The position numbers were made by a program, and so were the translations under genes. The notes beneath the pieces were generated by a model. That model saw only the letters and a list, made by a program, of their open reading frames with translations, did not search any database and had not been told where the DNA came from. DNA of 64,000 nucleotides from Eriocheir sinensis (lineage: Eukaryota; Arthropoda; Malacostraca; Decapoda; Varunidae): positions 15,422,329-15,486,328 of the forward strand of contig NC_066522.1 of the NCBI RefSeq assembly GCF_024679095.1, given 5' to 3'. Positions within the stretch are counted from its first letter, which is position 1. The number at the start of each line of letters is the position of its first letter. This document shows positions 10,376 to 21,349 of this stretch, in pieces.

Positions 10376-11584
10376 CAACAGTTTCGAAAGTAGAGCAAAT
10401 ATGAGTTTGTTTGCGTGCAGTGATAGACAGACAGGCAAGAAAGGCAGGTGGGCAAAACATACGATAAAAAAACACACGCTAAGTAACACGGGAAACCTAC
10501 AATGGGGAAAGTACAAGCTTCAACAGTGACACTACCTTAATAATAGCGACGCAGCAGGTGAAATTATGGTCTGTTCCTGTTATTAGTCTGTCTTGCTCTG
10601 GTGCCAAAAATAACAGAGAAAGAGTTGAGAGAGTTTTTCATGTAGTAGCCGCCTCATCAACACCGCCGTGGCTTAATACATAGCGCTGAATATTAATGAG
10701 CAACAGCTGAAGCTACGAAAATGCGGCTTTTTATATACGCTAGAAAGTATTTGGATGAGGGGGAAAAAGTAACAGTTCGCAAAAATATATATTAAAAAAG
10801 GAAATCACCATCGGAGCCTTAATGAGAGTGACACTGAGTAAACCTTTGCTGTTTCATCTTTATCATAATCTCTGTTTCAAATCACACCCATTTTTCTGCC
10901 TGTCTATTTAGTTTCTTTTTTGTTTTGTTTCTCTTTTCCTCTCTCTCTATATAGCTTTCCTTCTTGCTTCGATTTCCTCCGCCCTTCATCTCTTTCTTCG
11001 AGCACCCTTGCAGTCTTTCTTCACCTTCCCTCCGAGCCAATATCTCTAACTCCTTCCCTTGCACAGTACCTTCCGCTTCCGTCTTCCTTCACTTCCCCGC
11101 TCCCCGACTCCTTTTAACTCTCATACCCCAGCAGACTTCACTCCCCTTTCCCCTAGCAGACTCCTTTCTCTTAACTTCATTCACTCGCCCTTTCTAAGCC
11201 CTCGCCCCACTACTCATACCCTATAGTTTATTCAAATGAAATGTGTCCTCTCTTGCTCTCATGAATATAATCTCTACATGTCACATTTTCTCGTGCTACA
11301 CGCGTCTTTACTATTTGCCTTCCCTTACCTCTTAATAGATTAGAAATAGCTCTTGTTGACTCCATCAGACTAATAAAGTGATGTTGAATACATATTGTGG
11401 GGGTTAATAAGTCTGGGTGTTTGCATTGTCCATCATCGGAGCCTTTGTGTTATATAAACGTGGTTTGTTGCGTCCGTAGACTTTTTCAATTCACTTTATG
11501 TGGCTGTCTGCCTGTAACACATAGTTTGTCTTGTAAGCATTGGAAAGTTGGTTGTAGTCAGTGGCGCTGGTGAATTTTATGTAT
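9929..11584. other. Mostly unique sequence with (ACT)n at 10331-10374
   Basis: Nothing coding was recognised. A short diverged tandem pair lies at 10148-10250 (CATCG..CTACAT..TTTAGTTTA..CATGGA twice). An ACT microsatellite of about 14 units is at 10331-10374, and 10910-11200 is pyrimidine-rich. Confidence 0.6.
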
Positions 11585-11795
11585 AGTGGCTGCCGTGGTG
11601 TATGGCTCTTGCTTAGCCCACGCTGCCCCCCAATGTTCCTATTGAATGAAATCGCTGAAGTTAAGGTTGACTGAAAATCTGGGCAGCCACTCGGCGACTG
11701 TTGAAGTTGTCAGCGTGCATCGGTGGGACTTGAACCTAGGTCCTCGGGCTCACCACGCCCTCATACTGACCACTCGGCCACTTCCTCCCCGATCT
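11585..11795 (-). mobile_element. tRNA-derived SINE
   Basis: The minus strand carries a tRNA-like head. The A box TGGCCGAGTGG is at 11780-11770 and the B box GGTTCAAGTCC at 11736-11726, with 33 nt between them. Both match polymerase III internal promoter consensus, and the A box is typical of Ser/Leu tRNAs. A non-tRNA body of about 130 bp follows on the minus strand to about 11585. The long body, and the absence of a checked cloverleaf and acceptor stem, argue for a SINE rather than a tRNA gene. The right boundary merges with a 35-bp tandem repeat. Confidence 0.75.
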
Positions 11796-11960
11796 ACCAG
11801 TAATACCACACAAACACCACCTCCGATCTACCAGTAATACCACACAAAAACCACCTCCGTCACAACCACTTCAGTAAAGTCACAACCACCGCCACTAGAA
11901 TCACCTTGGTAATGTTACAATCACCATTACCTGCACTAGCTCAGTAACGCCCCAACCACT
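11796..11960. repeat. 35-bp tandem repeat, two good copies plus decayed units
   Basis: GATCTACCAGTAATACCACA followed by CAAA(C/A)ACCACCTCC occurs twice in tandem at 11791-11860. Looser CACAACCAC..AGTAA units continue to about 11960. It abuts the head of the SINE. Confidence 0.75.
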
Positions 11961-13497
11961 CCTATACAAACAAGAAATCAGCTTTAATAGCAGTGACACT
12001 GAATCAACTTTTAGTTGATTTCAGAAAAAAAATATAGTATCACACACCCAGTTTTCTGTCTTATTTCTTAAAAAGACGTAATATCTAGACAGTATTTTTT
12101 TTTAGCATTTTATTTTTCTGTCCCCAAATATATCATCCCCTACTATTTCATTTTCTCCTCCCAGCATATTTTTTTTGAGCGGCCTAGCAATCTTTTCTCG
12201 CCTTCCCCCAGACCCATCTTCTTCCTCTCCTTCCCTTGCAGACTACCTTCCCCTTCTAACACCCCTGCTGACTTGCTCCTCATTCCCTATCGACACTTCC
12301 CATACCTTCCTTCCTCTTATGTCGATCATTTCCTTTCCCCTAACTAATATACTCTCCCTACACACTCTTCTGTTCTCCATTGAATCCTCTCCCCTCCACC
12401 AGCCACTCATGGTTCTACTATCCCAACGAACTCCACTAACTCCTCACCACTCCACTACCTCCCACTTCCCAGCCCGTTCCACGACTTCTACTCCCCAGAC
12501 CACCGTATCCTTTCTTCCCATCCCTTCCACCGCTCATATATTCATAGAGTTACCTCGCCTCCCCATCCCCCGAACCTCCTTCTCTCCCCTCTCCCCTCAG
12601 CTTTCCCCAGCCCATCTCACGTCTCATCCCTCGGGTTCAAGGGTAATAAAGCACAGTGGATAATCCGCGTACCCAACCCTCGGCCACTAAGGAAAATATA
12701 GAGGGTGGCTCGCAGGTTGTTATCCCCGAGGTAAGCGATGTATACACGCGGGCCCAAAGTTGGCTAAGCAATATATGTTTGGCCGGGCAAAACTTTGGCC
12801 GATAAACGTACTTGGTTGCACCACACACACGCGTCCCCTCGCACCAATAAGTCAATTACAAGTGGGCCCGGAAAGTGTATTATGGTGTGGTTAGTTTGCT
12901 TTAGTGCTCCCCCTTGCGAGATCGAGCGCCCTGAGTCCCGGGTTGAGGCATACGTTTGTTTTAACTTTTGGTAGATGTTTGTTTTAAGATGCTCGGAGGT
13001 GTACTATGTTTTTTGAGGGGTTTGGGTGTGGAACTTTTAACGGTAAAGCGTGTTTAGTAGTTATTTTTTCCTTTATTTACCTACCTACCTACATACATTC
13101 AAATATTATACAGCCTGTTCCGTAAATTTTCCTATATTCAAACTATTTTTCGAGGAAGTTGGAAGTGAAGCATGCAAATCGATGTCTAGCAGATTCTATT
13201 CTTCTTCTATTATCTGAAAATTTCTATACGATTTTATGTCATCCGTCGCTGAATAAGCCCTATATCTGTCCTCGCTTCACCTTCTTCCTCTTTTAGGTAC
13301 GTTAGTTATCCCCAAACCTCCAACGAAACTAATCCCCACTCTCAGTTTGTCCCACGCTTCCATCCGCCTGTTCTCTCCCTATTCTGTCCCTCTCTGCCCT
13401 CTCGTCTGTAAGCTCCTCAGATAAATATTTGGTATCCGCTTTCCTTTTGTTGGTCCATGAATCACCATTTCCTCTAACTCACATACTCACTCTTTTA

Positions 13498-13531
<34 letters not shown>

Positions 13532-13757
13532 TACGCATACACACATACAGGGGTTGCGTAATGGCACAGGCTGATCAAAGCTAAGCCGTAAGATATCTTT
13601 TGTCCACCTGGATCAATTTGTTTCAAAACGCATAAGCCGCTGAGAGGCGAGTCGCAAGGGATTGACACACACGACCGTCCCGGCGCGTAAGTCTTTATAA
13701 TCCGAGTATAGATATCGGACTCTATTTTATTTGTCTCGCATGCAGCGTTGCCAATAG

Positions 13758-13758
<1 letters not shown>
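11961..13758. other. Mixed unique sequence, no gene recognised
   Basis: 12130-12620 is C-rich pyrimidine DNA. 12640-13060 is more balanced and GC-richer. A (CA)15 run lies at 13499-13528. No open frame with recognisable protein content was found. Confidence 0.55.

Positions 13759-13849
<91 letters not shown>
13759..13849. repeat. (TG)45 microsatellite with one TA interruption
   Basis: A TG run of about 91 bp interrupted once near 13811. Confidence 0.97.
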
Positions 13850-13853
<4 letters not shown>

Positions 13854-14189
13854 AAGTGTTGCGAGGGAATGGAAATTAAGGGGAATTATAAAGTTAGAAA
13901 AAAGTGTATATTGTATTTAGTATTTAGTTGGAAAAAAAATAATTGTAATACTCTCTTAATCATTTTTCATCGCATAAACGTTAACTTATTATGCTTGTGT
14001 GCTGTCAGCCTCATTAGGAGTACTCAACGGAGATTACGTGCAGCTTTCCGTAATTGGTGAAGGATTTTCTCGTTGCCTCTTGAGAGTTGGCTGCTCACTC
14101 GCGTCTCCGCTATATAGTGTTGTTGTGTATTGGTTGTGTGGCGAGGAACATATCAACCCTACATCCTTATCCAGTTATAGTATGTTGCA
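13850..14189. other. Unclassified sequence upstream of family A copy
   Basis: Plus-strand frames of about 70 codons run from about 14000 into the family A copy and end there. They could be a decayed retroelement 3' end, but no motif was recognised. Confidence 0.35.
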
Positions 14190-14332
14190 AGTATCAGGAC
14201 ACCTCTCCTCCCGAAATTGACTTCTCTTTCGGCCACTCCTCTCCAATCTTTGTAGGGGCAGTAAGTAGCGGGTTTTTTTTCATTATTGTTTTTATTTGAA
14301 GCCCTTGATCTGTCTCCTTTGCTGTAAAGAAA
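14190..14332 (+). mobile_element. Dispersed repeat family A, copy 1 (plus strand)
   Basis: The ordered blocks are TATCAGGACACCTCT, CTCTTTCGGCCACTC, GGGGCAGTAAGTAGCGGG, TTTTTTTCATTATTG, then CTGTCTCCTTTGCTGTAAA. The same blocks occur inverted at 14578-14713 and, 5'-truncated, at 42113 and 48265. The 3' end always finishes with GCTGTAAA plus A residues. That pattern suggests a short retroposon or the shared 3' tail of a LINE. Confidence 0.8.
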
Positions 14333-14577
14333 TGTAGTTTGGTTCAGTTACTATTTACTGTTTCCGTGTGGTAATTGGTCACACAAGCTCAATATGTTTC
14401 TCATAGTATTCAGATTGTTTGCTATTACTGTAATGGTCTTGAAATACTGTCTTAAACAATCGAAATAATAATAATGTGTTAAGTAATTCATGATGCCAGA
14501 GCGTTGTGTCACTGTGCACTTTTATTATGGTAGTGGGTGGTTAGAGTTCGAGGTTTTATATATGTATGTAGTGGTCC

Positions 14578-14713
14578 TTTTTTTTTACAGCAAGGGAGGC
14601 AGCTCAAGGGTAACAAACAAAATCAAAAATAGAAAAGGCTCACCAGACGCTGCTCCAACATAAGAAAATTGAACGAGAGGCCGAAAGAGTCTCGTGTAGA
14701 GGTGTCTTGATAC
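14578..14713 (-). mobile_element. Dispersed repeat family A, copy 2 (minus strand)
   Basis: Read on the minus strand it has TATCAAGACACCTCT, CTCTTTCGGCC, then CCCTTGAGCTGCCTCCCTTG and CTGTAAA with an A-tail (plus-strand T run at 14578-14586). It lies 245 bp from copy 1 in opposite orientation. The sequence between the two copies is AT-rich and unremarkable. Confidence 0.75.
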
Positions 14714-15051
14714 TCCCCATTACTTACCCGCCAGAACGCAGAGGCTGAGGCTGGAAAGTGTTTTGTCCTCTCGCCAAGACAGAAGGCAGATAGAAGATGA
14801 TTACCTGGAAGCCGTGTGTGTCTCCCCGGCGGCTTGTGCGAGTTTAATTATTAACGGGTTGTCCTCGTCTAATCTTGATGCTTCAACATTTACTAACGCG
14901 CTCACGTGATTATGTGCCAAGTTTATAATTTTTGAAATATACTTTCATTCTCCCGCCAACATAATGAAAAATTCAGAGATAACACCAAACCTTCCCCAAC
15001 GGCCCCTGAAGCGAAGGTGTAGTCTTTAAAGTAGAAAGGCCAACACCGTGC
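14714..15051. other. Unclassified unique sequence
   Basis: Balanced composition with TTTAATTATTAACGGG near 14843. No gene was recognised. Confidence 0.5.
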
Positions 15052-15138
15052 TATCCTGGCTCAAGGGTAAACGTGACGGAGATGAGCACCGAGGCAACGC
15101 GTAGCTTTGGCGTATACCCTCAGTGTTACCGTTTACCA
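15052..15138 (+). mobile_element. Dispersed repeat family B, copy 2
   Basis: It contains CTGGCTCAAGGG, GTGACGGAGATGAGCACCGA, ACGCGTAGCTTTGGCGTATA and a final TTACC, in the same order as the copies at 9845-9928 (minus) and 39331-39391. Confidence 0.75.
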
Positions 15139-15460
15139 CACCGTGTTTTCACTAAGCAGTTGACGTGACTTTAACCTGCAGATACGAATGATGCAGGTAA
15201 TGAAAAGCAGCCGCATGGTGTAATGAACGCCCAGGTGTTTCGTTACATATAATGGCCTTTTAATTGCACTTGTTTAGGCGTTGTTGCCGTGTTGGGGAAA
15301 TGTCACTTGTCTTTGTAATTACGTATCAATGGGCATATCATCTTTTATTACTGTGGGTCGTGTTGCTGTAATGTGAAATTGTCCACTTATTAGTATTGCA
15401 ATGTGACAGTACAGCAATCGAGAGACTTTCTTTTAGTTCAGTTCGTTAATGCAAAACTTC

Positions 15461-15463
<3 letters not shown>
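15139..15463. other. Unclassified unique sequence
   Basis: AT-leaning single-copy DNA. Nothing recognised. Confidence 0.5.
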
Positions 15464-15542
<79 letters not shown>

Positions 15543-15630
15543 GATTTGTGCGTGCGCGCGTGTCTGTAGATTGATTGATTGTGACTAAATTTTATGGCGC
15601 CACAAAAGCCAACAGGATCATAATGACATT

Positions 15631-15674
<44 letters not shown>
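15464..15674. repeat. Two (TG)n microsatellites
   Basis: Pure TG runs at 15464-15540 (about 38 units) and 15634-15674 (about 20 units) are separated by unique sequence that begins with a CGTGCGCGCG stretch. Confidence 0.97.
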
Positions 15675-15675
<1 letters not shown>

Positions 15676-16356
15676 ATATACGTAACACTCGTTCACTCCC
15701 CACTCCCTCCCCGCCATTCTTCATCTCGTTGCCTCACCTCCCTGCCTCTGATATTGTGCACGGCTTCAGCTTCACCACACTAACACATGCAATATTACCC
15801 TTTTAACATACACCAGAACCCTCAACGCCACACATTTTAGTTCCCTAGTCTATCTCTTTTACTGTAATCATTTATTTATGCTCTCCTTGTCACCTATCAT
15901 CACTTTCAACACCTCGCTGTTCCCATGTTTGTTTCCTCATCGGCATGCTCTCACACCATCCATTTCCCCCCTGATCGCTGGCCGCCGCCCCGACTCTCAT
16001 CCCCGAGCATCAGCATCCACTCAAGTGACGCTGATGGGAACACACACGACCTTTATATTTATAGCTGTCGATATGGAAATTTCTGTAACGGAACTGAACG
16101 TGAACTCTCTGTGGAAGTCTCTGTTAAAGCGAACGTGTAGACTGGTCGTGTGGGTGAGCGGCATCGGGTTTCAGGCCTGAGGAAGCTGGCTATTTTCGGC
16201 TCGTTGGAGTGGCTGAAGAGCTCCTAACTTGGACTGATATTTCGGTCAAGTGGGATCCGATGAGTGACATGAGACCCACGAACGAAAATGCTTCACCTTA
16301 AATTTTTTCACTGCCGACAGAAACTGGAGAAAGAGTTGTAAGAAAGGTGTTGGCTA
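15675..16356. other. Unique sequence, no gene recognised
   Basis: Balanced composition. An open frame of about 100 codons (15878-16180) shows no recognisable protein features. Confidence 0.5.
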
Positions 16357-16359
16357 GTT

Positions 16360-16399
<40 letters not shown>

Positions 16400-16570
16400 C
16401 GGTGGAGGTGAAAATTATAGAAGTTGTAGTTGTAGTAATAAAAATAGTAAGTAGCATTTACTACCACTATCACAACCACTACCACCTTTACTACTACTAC
16501 TACTACTACTACTAAAATTACTACCACCACCACCACCTCCATCATAACCACTATCACCACCATCACTACT
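16357..16570. repeat. Opposed (TAG)n and (CTA)n arrays with CAC-rich tail
   Basis: TAG units at 16357-16398 are followed about 90 bp later by CTA units at 16490-16515, which are their reverse complement. ACCACC-rich degenerate DNA then runs to 16570. The two arrays could pair as a hairpin. Confidence 0.85.
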
Positions 16571-16689
16571 GCGACCACTACTTTTATCACTTTTTGTTGA
16601 CCTTATAAGTCACTTTAGGGGTCTGATTTATGAGCGATCGCGTGCCATTAGCAAGAGTACGACTTTATTATGATTCATCGGTTTTTCCT

Positions 16690-17490
16690 TCCTCTCCTGA
16701 CCAACGTAAAATTTATATCCCAATAATTCATTTCCTCTCATTGATTTTCCCAATTTCCTCTCCCTCGTCTAATTTCAGTTCTACTCCCTGTCTCTCCTTC
16801 CCCTCCGGCCGCCTTTTATCTCCTTTCTCCTCTTTTTTCTCTTCATTGCCTCTTCTGTGTGTGCCTTTCTTTACTTTCTCTCTCCCTCTCTGTCTCTCTG
16901 TCTCTGCATGTCTCTCTCTCTTTCTCTCTTTTTTTATCACCTTTCTCTTTTTCTCTTCATTGTCTCTTCTGTGTGTGCCTTTCTTTACTTTCTCTCTCCC
17001 TCTCTGTCTCTCTGTGTCTGTATCTCTGCATGTCTCTCTCTCTTTCTCTCTCTTTTATCACTTTTCTCTATTTCTCTTCCTTCTCTTTGCATTTGCTCTT
17101 GTTTGCTTTCTCTCTTCCCATCTCTCCCTCGTTCCCTCTCTTACTTTCTTTCTTTCTTCTACATTATCTCCCTGTTTCCCTATCTTTATTTCTCTCTCTT
17201 TTATCTTTTTTTTCTTCTTTTTTTTCTTCTTTGTCTTTGTGTTTGCCATGTTTACTTTCTCTCTCTCCATCGCTCCTTCGTTCCCTCCCTCTCTCTCTTT
17301 TTCTTCTACATCATCTCCCTGTCTCCCTTTCTCCCTTCCGCTGCCTTTTATCTTTTTTATCTTTTTTTTCTCTTCTTTGTCTTTGCCTTTGCCATTGTTT
17401 ACTTTCTCTCACTCTCCCCTTCCCTCCCTTCTCTCCCTCGCCTTCTTTCTTCTAAATTATCTTCCTGTCTCCCTTTCCTTCTTTCTACAT
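16690..17490. repeat. Polypyrimidine minisatellite, 118 to about 145-bp units
   Basis: CTTCTGTGTGTGCCTTTCTT recurs at about 16851 and 16969 (118-bp period). Diverged versions containing TTTGC..TTGTTTACTTTCTCTCTC recur near 17082, 17230 and 17380. About five units in all. Ser/Leu/Phe frames are artefacts. Confidence 0.85.
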
Positions 17491-18029
17491 ATGAATGATG
17501 GAGGTAAGATTGTAAAAGCAGCTTGTATATATAGTAATTAGATAATGACTGAGAGTTGGTTCATAAGAATAAATTAATTGATAGAACTCTGGATACCTTT
17601 ACTTCGATCTAAGGTTTATTTAAAAAGTGTGTGTTAGGTAAAGTAAAAGGAGAAAAGTTATGAGAAAAAAATGAAGGTAGAAAAGTAATAGAACACAGCT
17701 TCAGGAAATCGGTAAAATAATGAGTCTTCCACCCCTCGCTAAGAGAAACAAAGTGGTGTCTGTGCATGACGCGGAAAAGATGAAAGTGAATGAAAAAAAA
17801 TACCTCCCCCAAAAATTGCTTTACGTAAAAATGTGCTTCCGTGAAATGTTTATCGTGATTTTGGGAAATGTTTTTCAGTGTTTGCGAATCGGAATGAAGC
17901 AGATGATTGTGAAGAGAAAAAGGGAATACGGAAAAAGTTGAATTTATCATTTTTATTTGAAGAATGGAAGGGAGAGAGTGGAAACAAGAACGAGAGAGAG
18001 AGAGAAATATGTGTGGTTGAGAGAGAGAA

Positions 18030-18030
<1 letters not shown>
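17491..18030. other. AT-rich unique sequence
   Basis: No gene was recognised. From 17985 it grades into GA-rich DNA ahead of the TG arrays. Confidence 0.5.
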
Positions 18031-18101
<71 letters not shown>

Positions 18102-18139
18102 CTTTGTTTGTGATCGTTCCTGTGTGTGTTCGAGTGTGT

Positions 18140-18189
<50 letters not shown>

Positions 18190-18283
18190 ATGTGTGTCCA
18201 GTCAGGTATTTGTACAAGCGATTTAGCTTTCATGGAGGTTTACGCCAGTTTGTTTGTCTTACGTGAAAGCCGTTAACAGGGGA

Positions 18284-18329
<46 letters not shown>

Positions 18330-18349
18330 GTGTGCGTGTGCGTGTGTGT
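18031..18349. repeat. Cluster of three (TG)n arrays
   Basis: TG runs lie at 18031-18098, 18133-18187 and 18285-18349, with short unique spacers. The third has CG interruptions near its end. Confidence 0.96.
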
Positions 18350-19050
18350 TTGTTTGAGAATGTGATGCTTCGCTTGTAATTGTATGAAGCATTTAAATAC
18401 AGATTGTTGTATCTAAATTTGTATCTTCTTTTGGGGGCAACATTCTCCATCTAAACAATGACCCCAATACCAGAAAGGGTCGACCAATATTCAGTAAAAT
18501 CACACTCTCTGGTTGCTACAGATGTCGCTGTTGGTGTCCCGTGTCTTTATCCCACATATGACTACTAAGAGAAAAGTTTCACGTATAACAATTTTCTTTG
18601 AACTGTTCCTAACCCAGATCTTTTCAGTGTGATGTTAGTATTTCGTCTTCCAGTCTATTGCCTCCCCAATCTATCCTAACCAATCTTTTGTCACGTTGTC
18701 ACCCTCGCTACTATTTCACAGCTCAATCTCCTCTCTAACTCCTTTCTCCTTATGCCTTTCTCAAAAACAATATAATGTCAAGCACAAGAAGGTTTCAACA
18801 GTAAAATACAGTGTCCTCACAATGACTATACGGCCTTTCGCAACAAGAAGAAAAAGTTTCGACAAAAGGATTTCAAAATGCAAGTATTAAAAATCAGTTT
18901 AGTTTAAAGCGATGCAACGTTTCAATATTCAAAACGAAATTGTGTCCGTGTCATACCGTCTCGCCGTCTGCCAAAGAACTCAACTAAAATAAAGAAACAT
19001 AACAAATTCCACGAAATCTCTTTCTTTTCTACCTGTGTCCAGAGTGTTTA
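18350..19050. other. Unique AT-leaning sequence
   Basis: No gene, RNA or dispersed repeat was recognised. Confidence 0.5.
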
Positions 19051-19500
19051 CCTTTCAACATACCTTACCTTACCTGCCACCTTTTCTCCTCTCTCATTCG
19101 TTCATTCTTCGTCATCTCCCAGTTTTCCACTCGTATACACATCTACTCTAAATCTCTCACTTACTTCCTTGCTTGGTCTTCAATCTCTGCCTTTCAACCT
19201 ACCTTACCTTACCTGCCATATACCTTTTCTTCTCTCTCATTCGTTCATTCTTCGTCATCTCCCAGTTTTCCACTAGTATATACATCCACTCCAAATCTCT
19301 CTCATACTTCCTTGCTTGGTCTTCAATCTCTACCTTTCAACCTACCTTACCTTACCTGCCATATACCTTTTCTCCTCTCTCATTCGTTCATTCTTCGTCA
19401 TCTCCCAGTTTTCCACTCGTATACACATCTACTCCAAATCTCTTTCTTACTTCCTCGCTACCTCTTCAATCTCTACCTTCAGTCTACCATACCTTACTTA
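19051..19500. repeat. Tandem array, about 141-bp unit, 3 copies
   Basis: The anchor CCTTTCAAC..TACCTTACCTTACCTGCC starts at 19051, 19190 and 19333, and a decayed start lies at 19476, giving periods of 139, 143 and 143 bp. Each unit carries CTCTCATTCGTTCATTCTTC, CCCAGTTTTCCACT and CTTCAATCTCT. Copies are closely similar, implying fairly recent duplication. Open frames of 160 codons arise because the units lack stops in some frames. Confidence 0.95.
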
Positions 19501-19811
19501 GCCAGATGCATTCAAGATTACGTTGTTCTTGGGATATGTCTAGAGTTCAGGATTACATTATTTCTATCACGTTGTTGCAATCTGTCCATCCTTTCCTCCA
19601 TCCTCGTCCTCCGATTAACGGTGCAAAAACTTTCATTCTCTATCGCGTTTAAGTGGGAAAATACCGTGAGCCAGAAACTATTATTGATATTACATGACGA
19701 GGGGGAAATGACAAAAATAAATAAAAATTCAGGATGCCATTGTAAATATAATCTGAGCTTCGACAATAACTGTACCGGGAGACACATATGCACTTTAACC
19801 AAACGCTGCCC

Positions 19812-19846
<35 letters not shown>
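19501..19846. other. Unique sequence ending in a 33-bp poly(A)
   Basis: A pure run of 33 A residues occupies 19814-19846. TATCGCGTTTAAGTGGGAAA near 19641 resembles a block of the downstream array (TATCGCGTTCAAATGGAAAA), so the array may extend to here in decayed form. Confidence 0.55.
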
Positions 19847-19848
<2 letters not shown>

Positions 19849-19859
19849 GTTACATGAAC

Positions 19860-20285
19860 AAAAAAAAAACACTTGAATCCATGTGTGTCCATCAATCTAT
19901 ATCATACGTCGAATGAAAAACAAAACAAAAAAAATATCGCGTTCAAATGGAAAATGGATAAGATAACCTCGTGGGTGGAAAATAAAAAGAAAGGAAAATA
20001 GCTATATAAAAAAAATACCTGACTACATGTGTGTCCATCAGTCTTTATCTTACGTCAAATGAAGAAAAAAATAGGCTCGTTTAAGTGGACAATGAATAAG
20101 ACAACTGCGTGGGTGGAAAATAAAAAGAAGGGAAAATAGCTATATAAAAAAAATACCTGACTACATGTGTCCATCAGTCTTTATCTTACGTTAAATGAAA
20201 AAAAAAGGCTCGTTCAAGTGTAAAATGAAATAGATAACTGCGTGAGTGGAAAATGAAAATAAAGAAAAATAAAAAAAAAGTAATA
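19860..20285. repeat. A-rich tandem array, about 138-146-bp unit, 3 copies
   Basis: Each unit holds ACATGTGTGTCCATCA or a close variant, a TATCTTACGTCAAATGAA-like block, GTGGGTGGAAAATAAAAAGA and CTATATAAAAAAAATACCTG. Anchors at 19883 and 20029 give 146 bp; those at 20002 and 20140 give 138 bp. Confidence 0.93.
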
Positions 20286-20520
20286 TGAAAATGCTCCAAT
20301 TCCATTTCCCGTGAACGCCTCGGATTTCATTTACTCGATCTGAATCCGCATTTCCCGAACGCGAACGGATTTGAGGCGACCGAGCTCGTGCGGCTAAAAA
20401 GGGGCGCCACCCAGCATGATGCAATTATCTTGTAATTATCTGACTCCGCCGCGCCGCTAAAAAGTGGCCACATCGAAATGACGTTCATAAATTATTAATT
20501 CCGAACAGAAGATTTACCTG
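20286..20520. promoter_or_regulatory. Non-repetitive island with homeodomain-like TAATTA-type words
   Basis: This unique segment has mixed GC-rich and AT-rich words, including GCAATTATCTTGTAATTATC and ATAAATTATTAATTCC, and lies between an A-rich tandem array and a TC tract. It has no credible open frame. The texture resembles conserved non-coding regulatory DNA, but that is an inference from composition only. Confidence 0.2.

Positions 20521-20523
<3 letters not shown>

Positions 20524-20582
<59 letters not shown>
20524..20582. repeat. (CT)29 microsatellite
   Basis: A pure CT run. Confidence 0.98.
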
Positions 20583-20589
<7 letters not shown>

Positions 20590-21277
20590 ATTACAAAGGC
20601 CTCCCGCTGGTGACTTCCTCCTCCCTCTCTCTACCTTCGTGCACACCGTCCGCTCGTATCCCCTTTGCCTTGCGTGGCTTCGTGGGTGTGGCGGCGGCGG
20701 TGCAGTGGGCGAGGTGGCGCTGGTCGGTCAGTGGTCAGGCTCTCTCCCTTGCTACCTCTCTTCCGAAGCTGACTGGCGAAGTAGACGAAGTGATTGTGTT
20801 TTCTTGTGGTAATGCTCCTTCTCTTCTTGCTTTATATTAGTTATTTTCGGGACTGTACATTGTTGAAGGCATTGGATTGAACATGGGACAACAGAGCAAC
20901 TTATTATTCTTGTTATCTGTTTTATTTCCTACTTAATTGCTCATTCCAGTAGCTAAAGATAAGACAGCGTTTCCATTAACGACTAGAGAGAATCGACTGT
21001 TCTAATTGCAAATGTTGTATTGTTTGGGCCGTGTTTACATTAATTCACGTTCTGGGGTAGTACGTTAATAGTTTTTTTTGCTGGACTCTACGTTAGTCAG
21101 TCAGTCGAGCGAGGTACACGTAGTATTTCGTGTGTTTTAGGGTAATTCATAACAACTCCGGTGTGACCAAAACTATTTTCATTCCAATTGAAAATAAAAC
21201 CAATTCGCTTGAGTTCATTAATTTAGTGCAACACAAACTGATAGCTACGCAAACATTCAGGATGGAAACGTTTGTCA

Positions 21278-21281
<4 letters not shown>
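20583..21281. other. Unique sequence, no gene recognised
   Basis: 20620-20800 is GC-rich with a 76-codon frame of no recognised family. The rest is AT-leaning. Confidence 0.45.

Positions 21282-21345
<64 letters not shown>
21282..21345. repeat. (CA)32 microsatellite
   Basis: A pure CA run preceded by CACGCG. Confidence 0.97.

Positions 21346-21349
<4 letters not shown>

Noticed and set aside
11726..11780. Functional tRNA gene
   Set aside because: The A and B boxes are good, but a body follows and acceptor-stem pairing was not evident; a SINE is the simpler reading.
12887..12950. tRNA-like SINE head (GTGTGGTTAGTTTGCTTTAG..GAGTCCCGGGTTGAGG)
   Set aside because: The B box does not fit the GTTCRA consensus and no second copy was found.
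13545..13760. Possible hAT element starting CAGGGGTTGCG
   Set aside because: A matching inverted right end and an 8-bp duplication could not be established.
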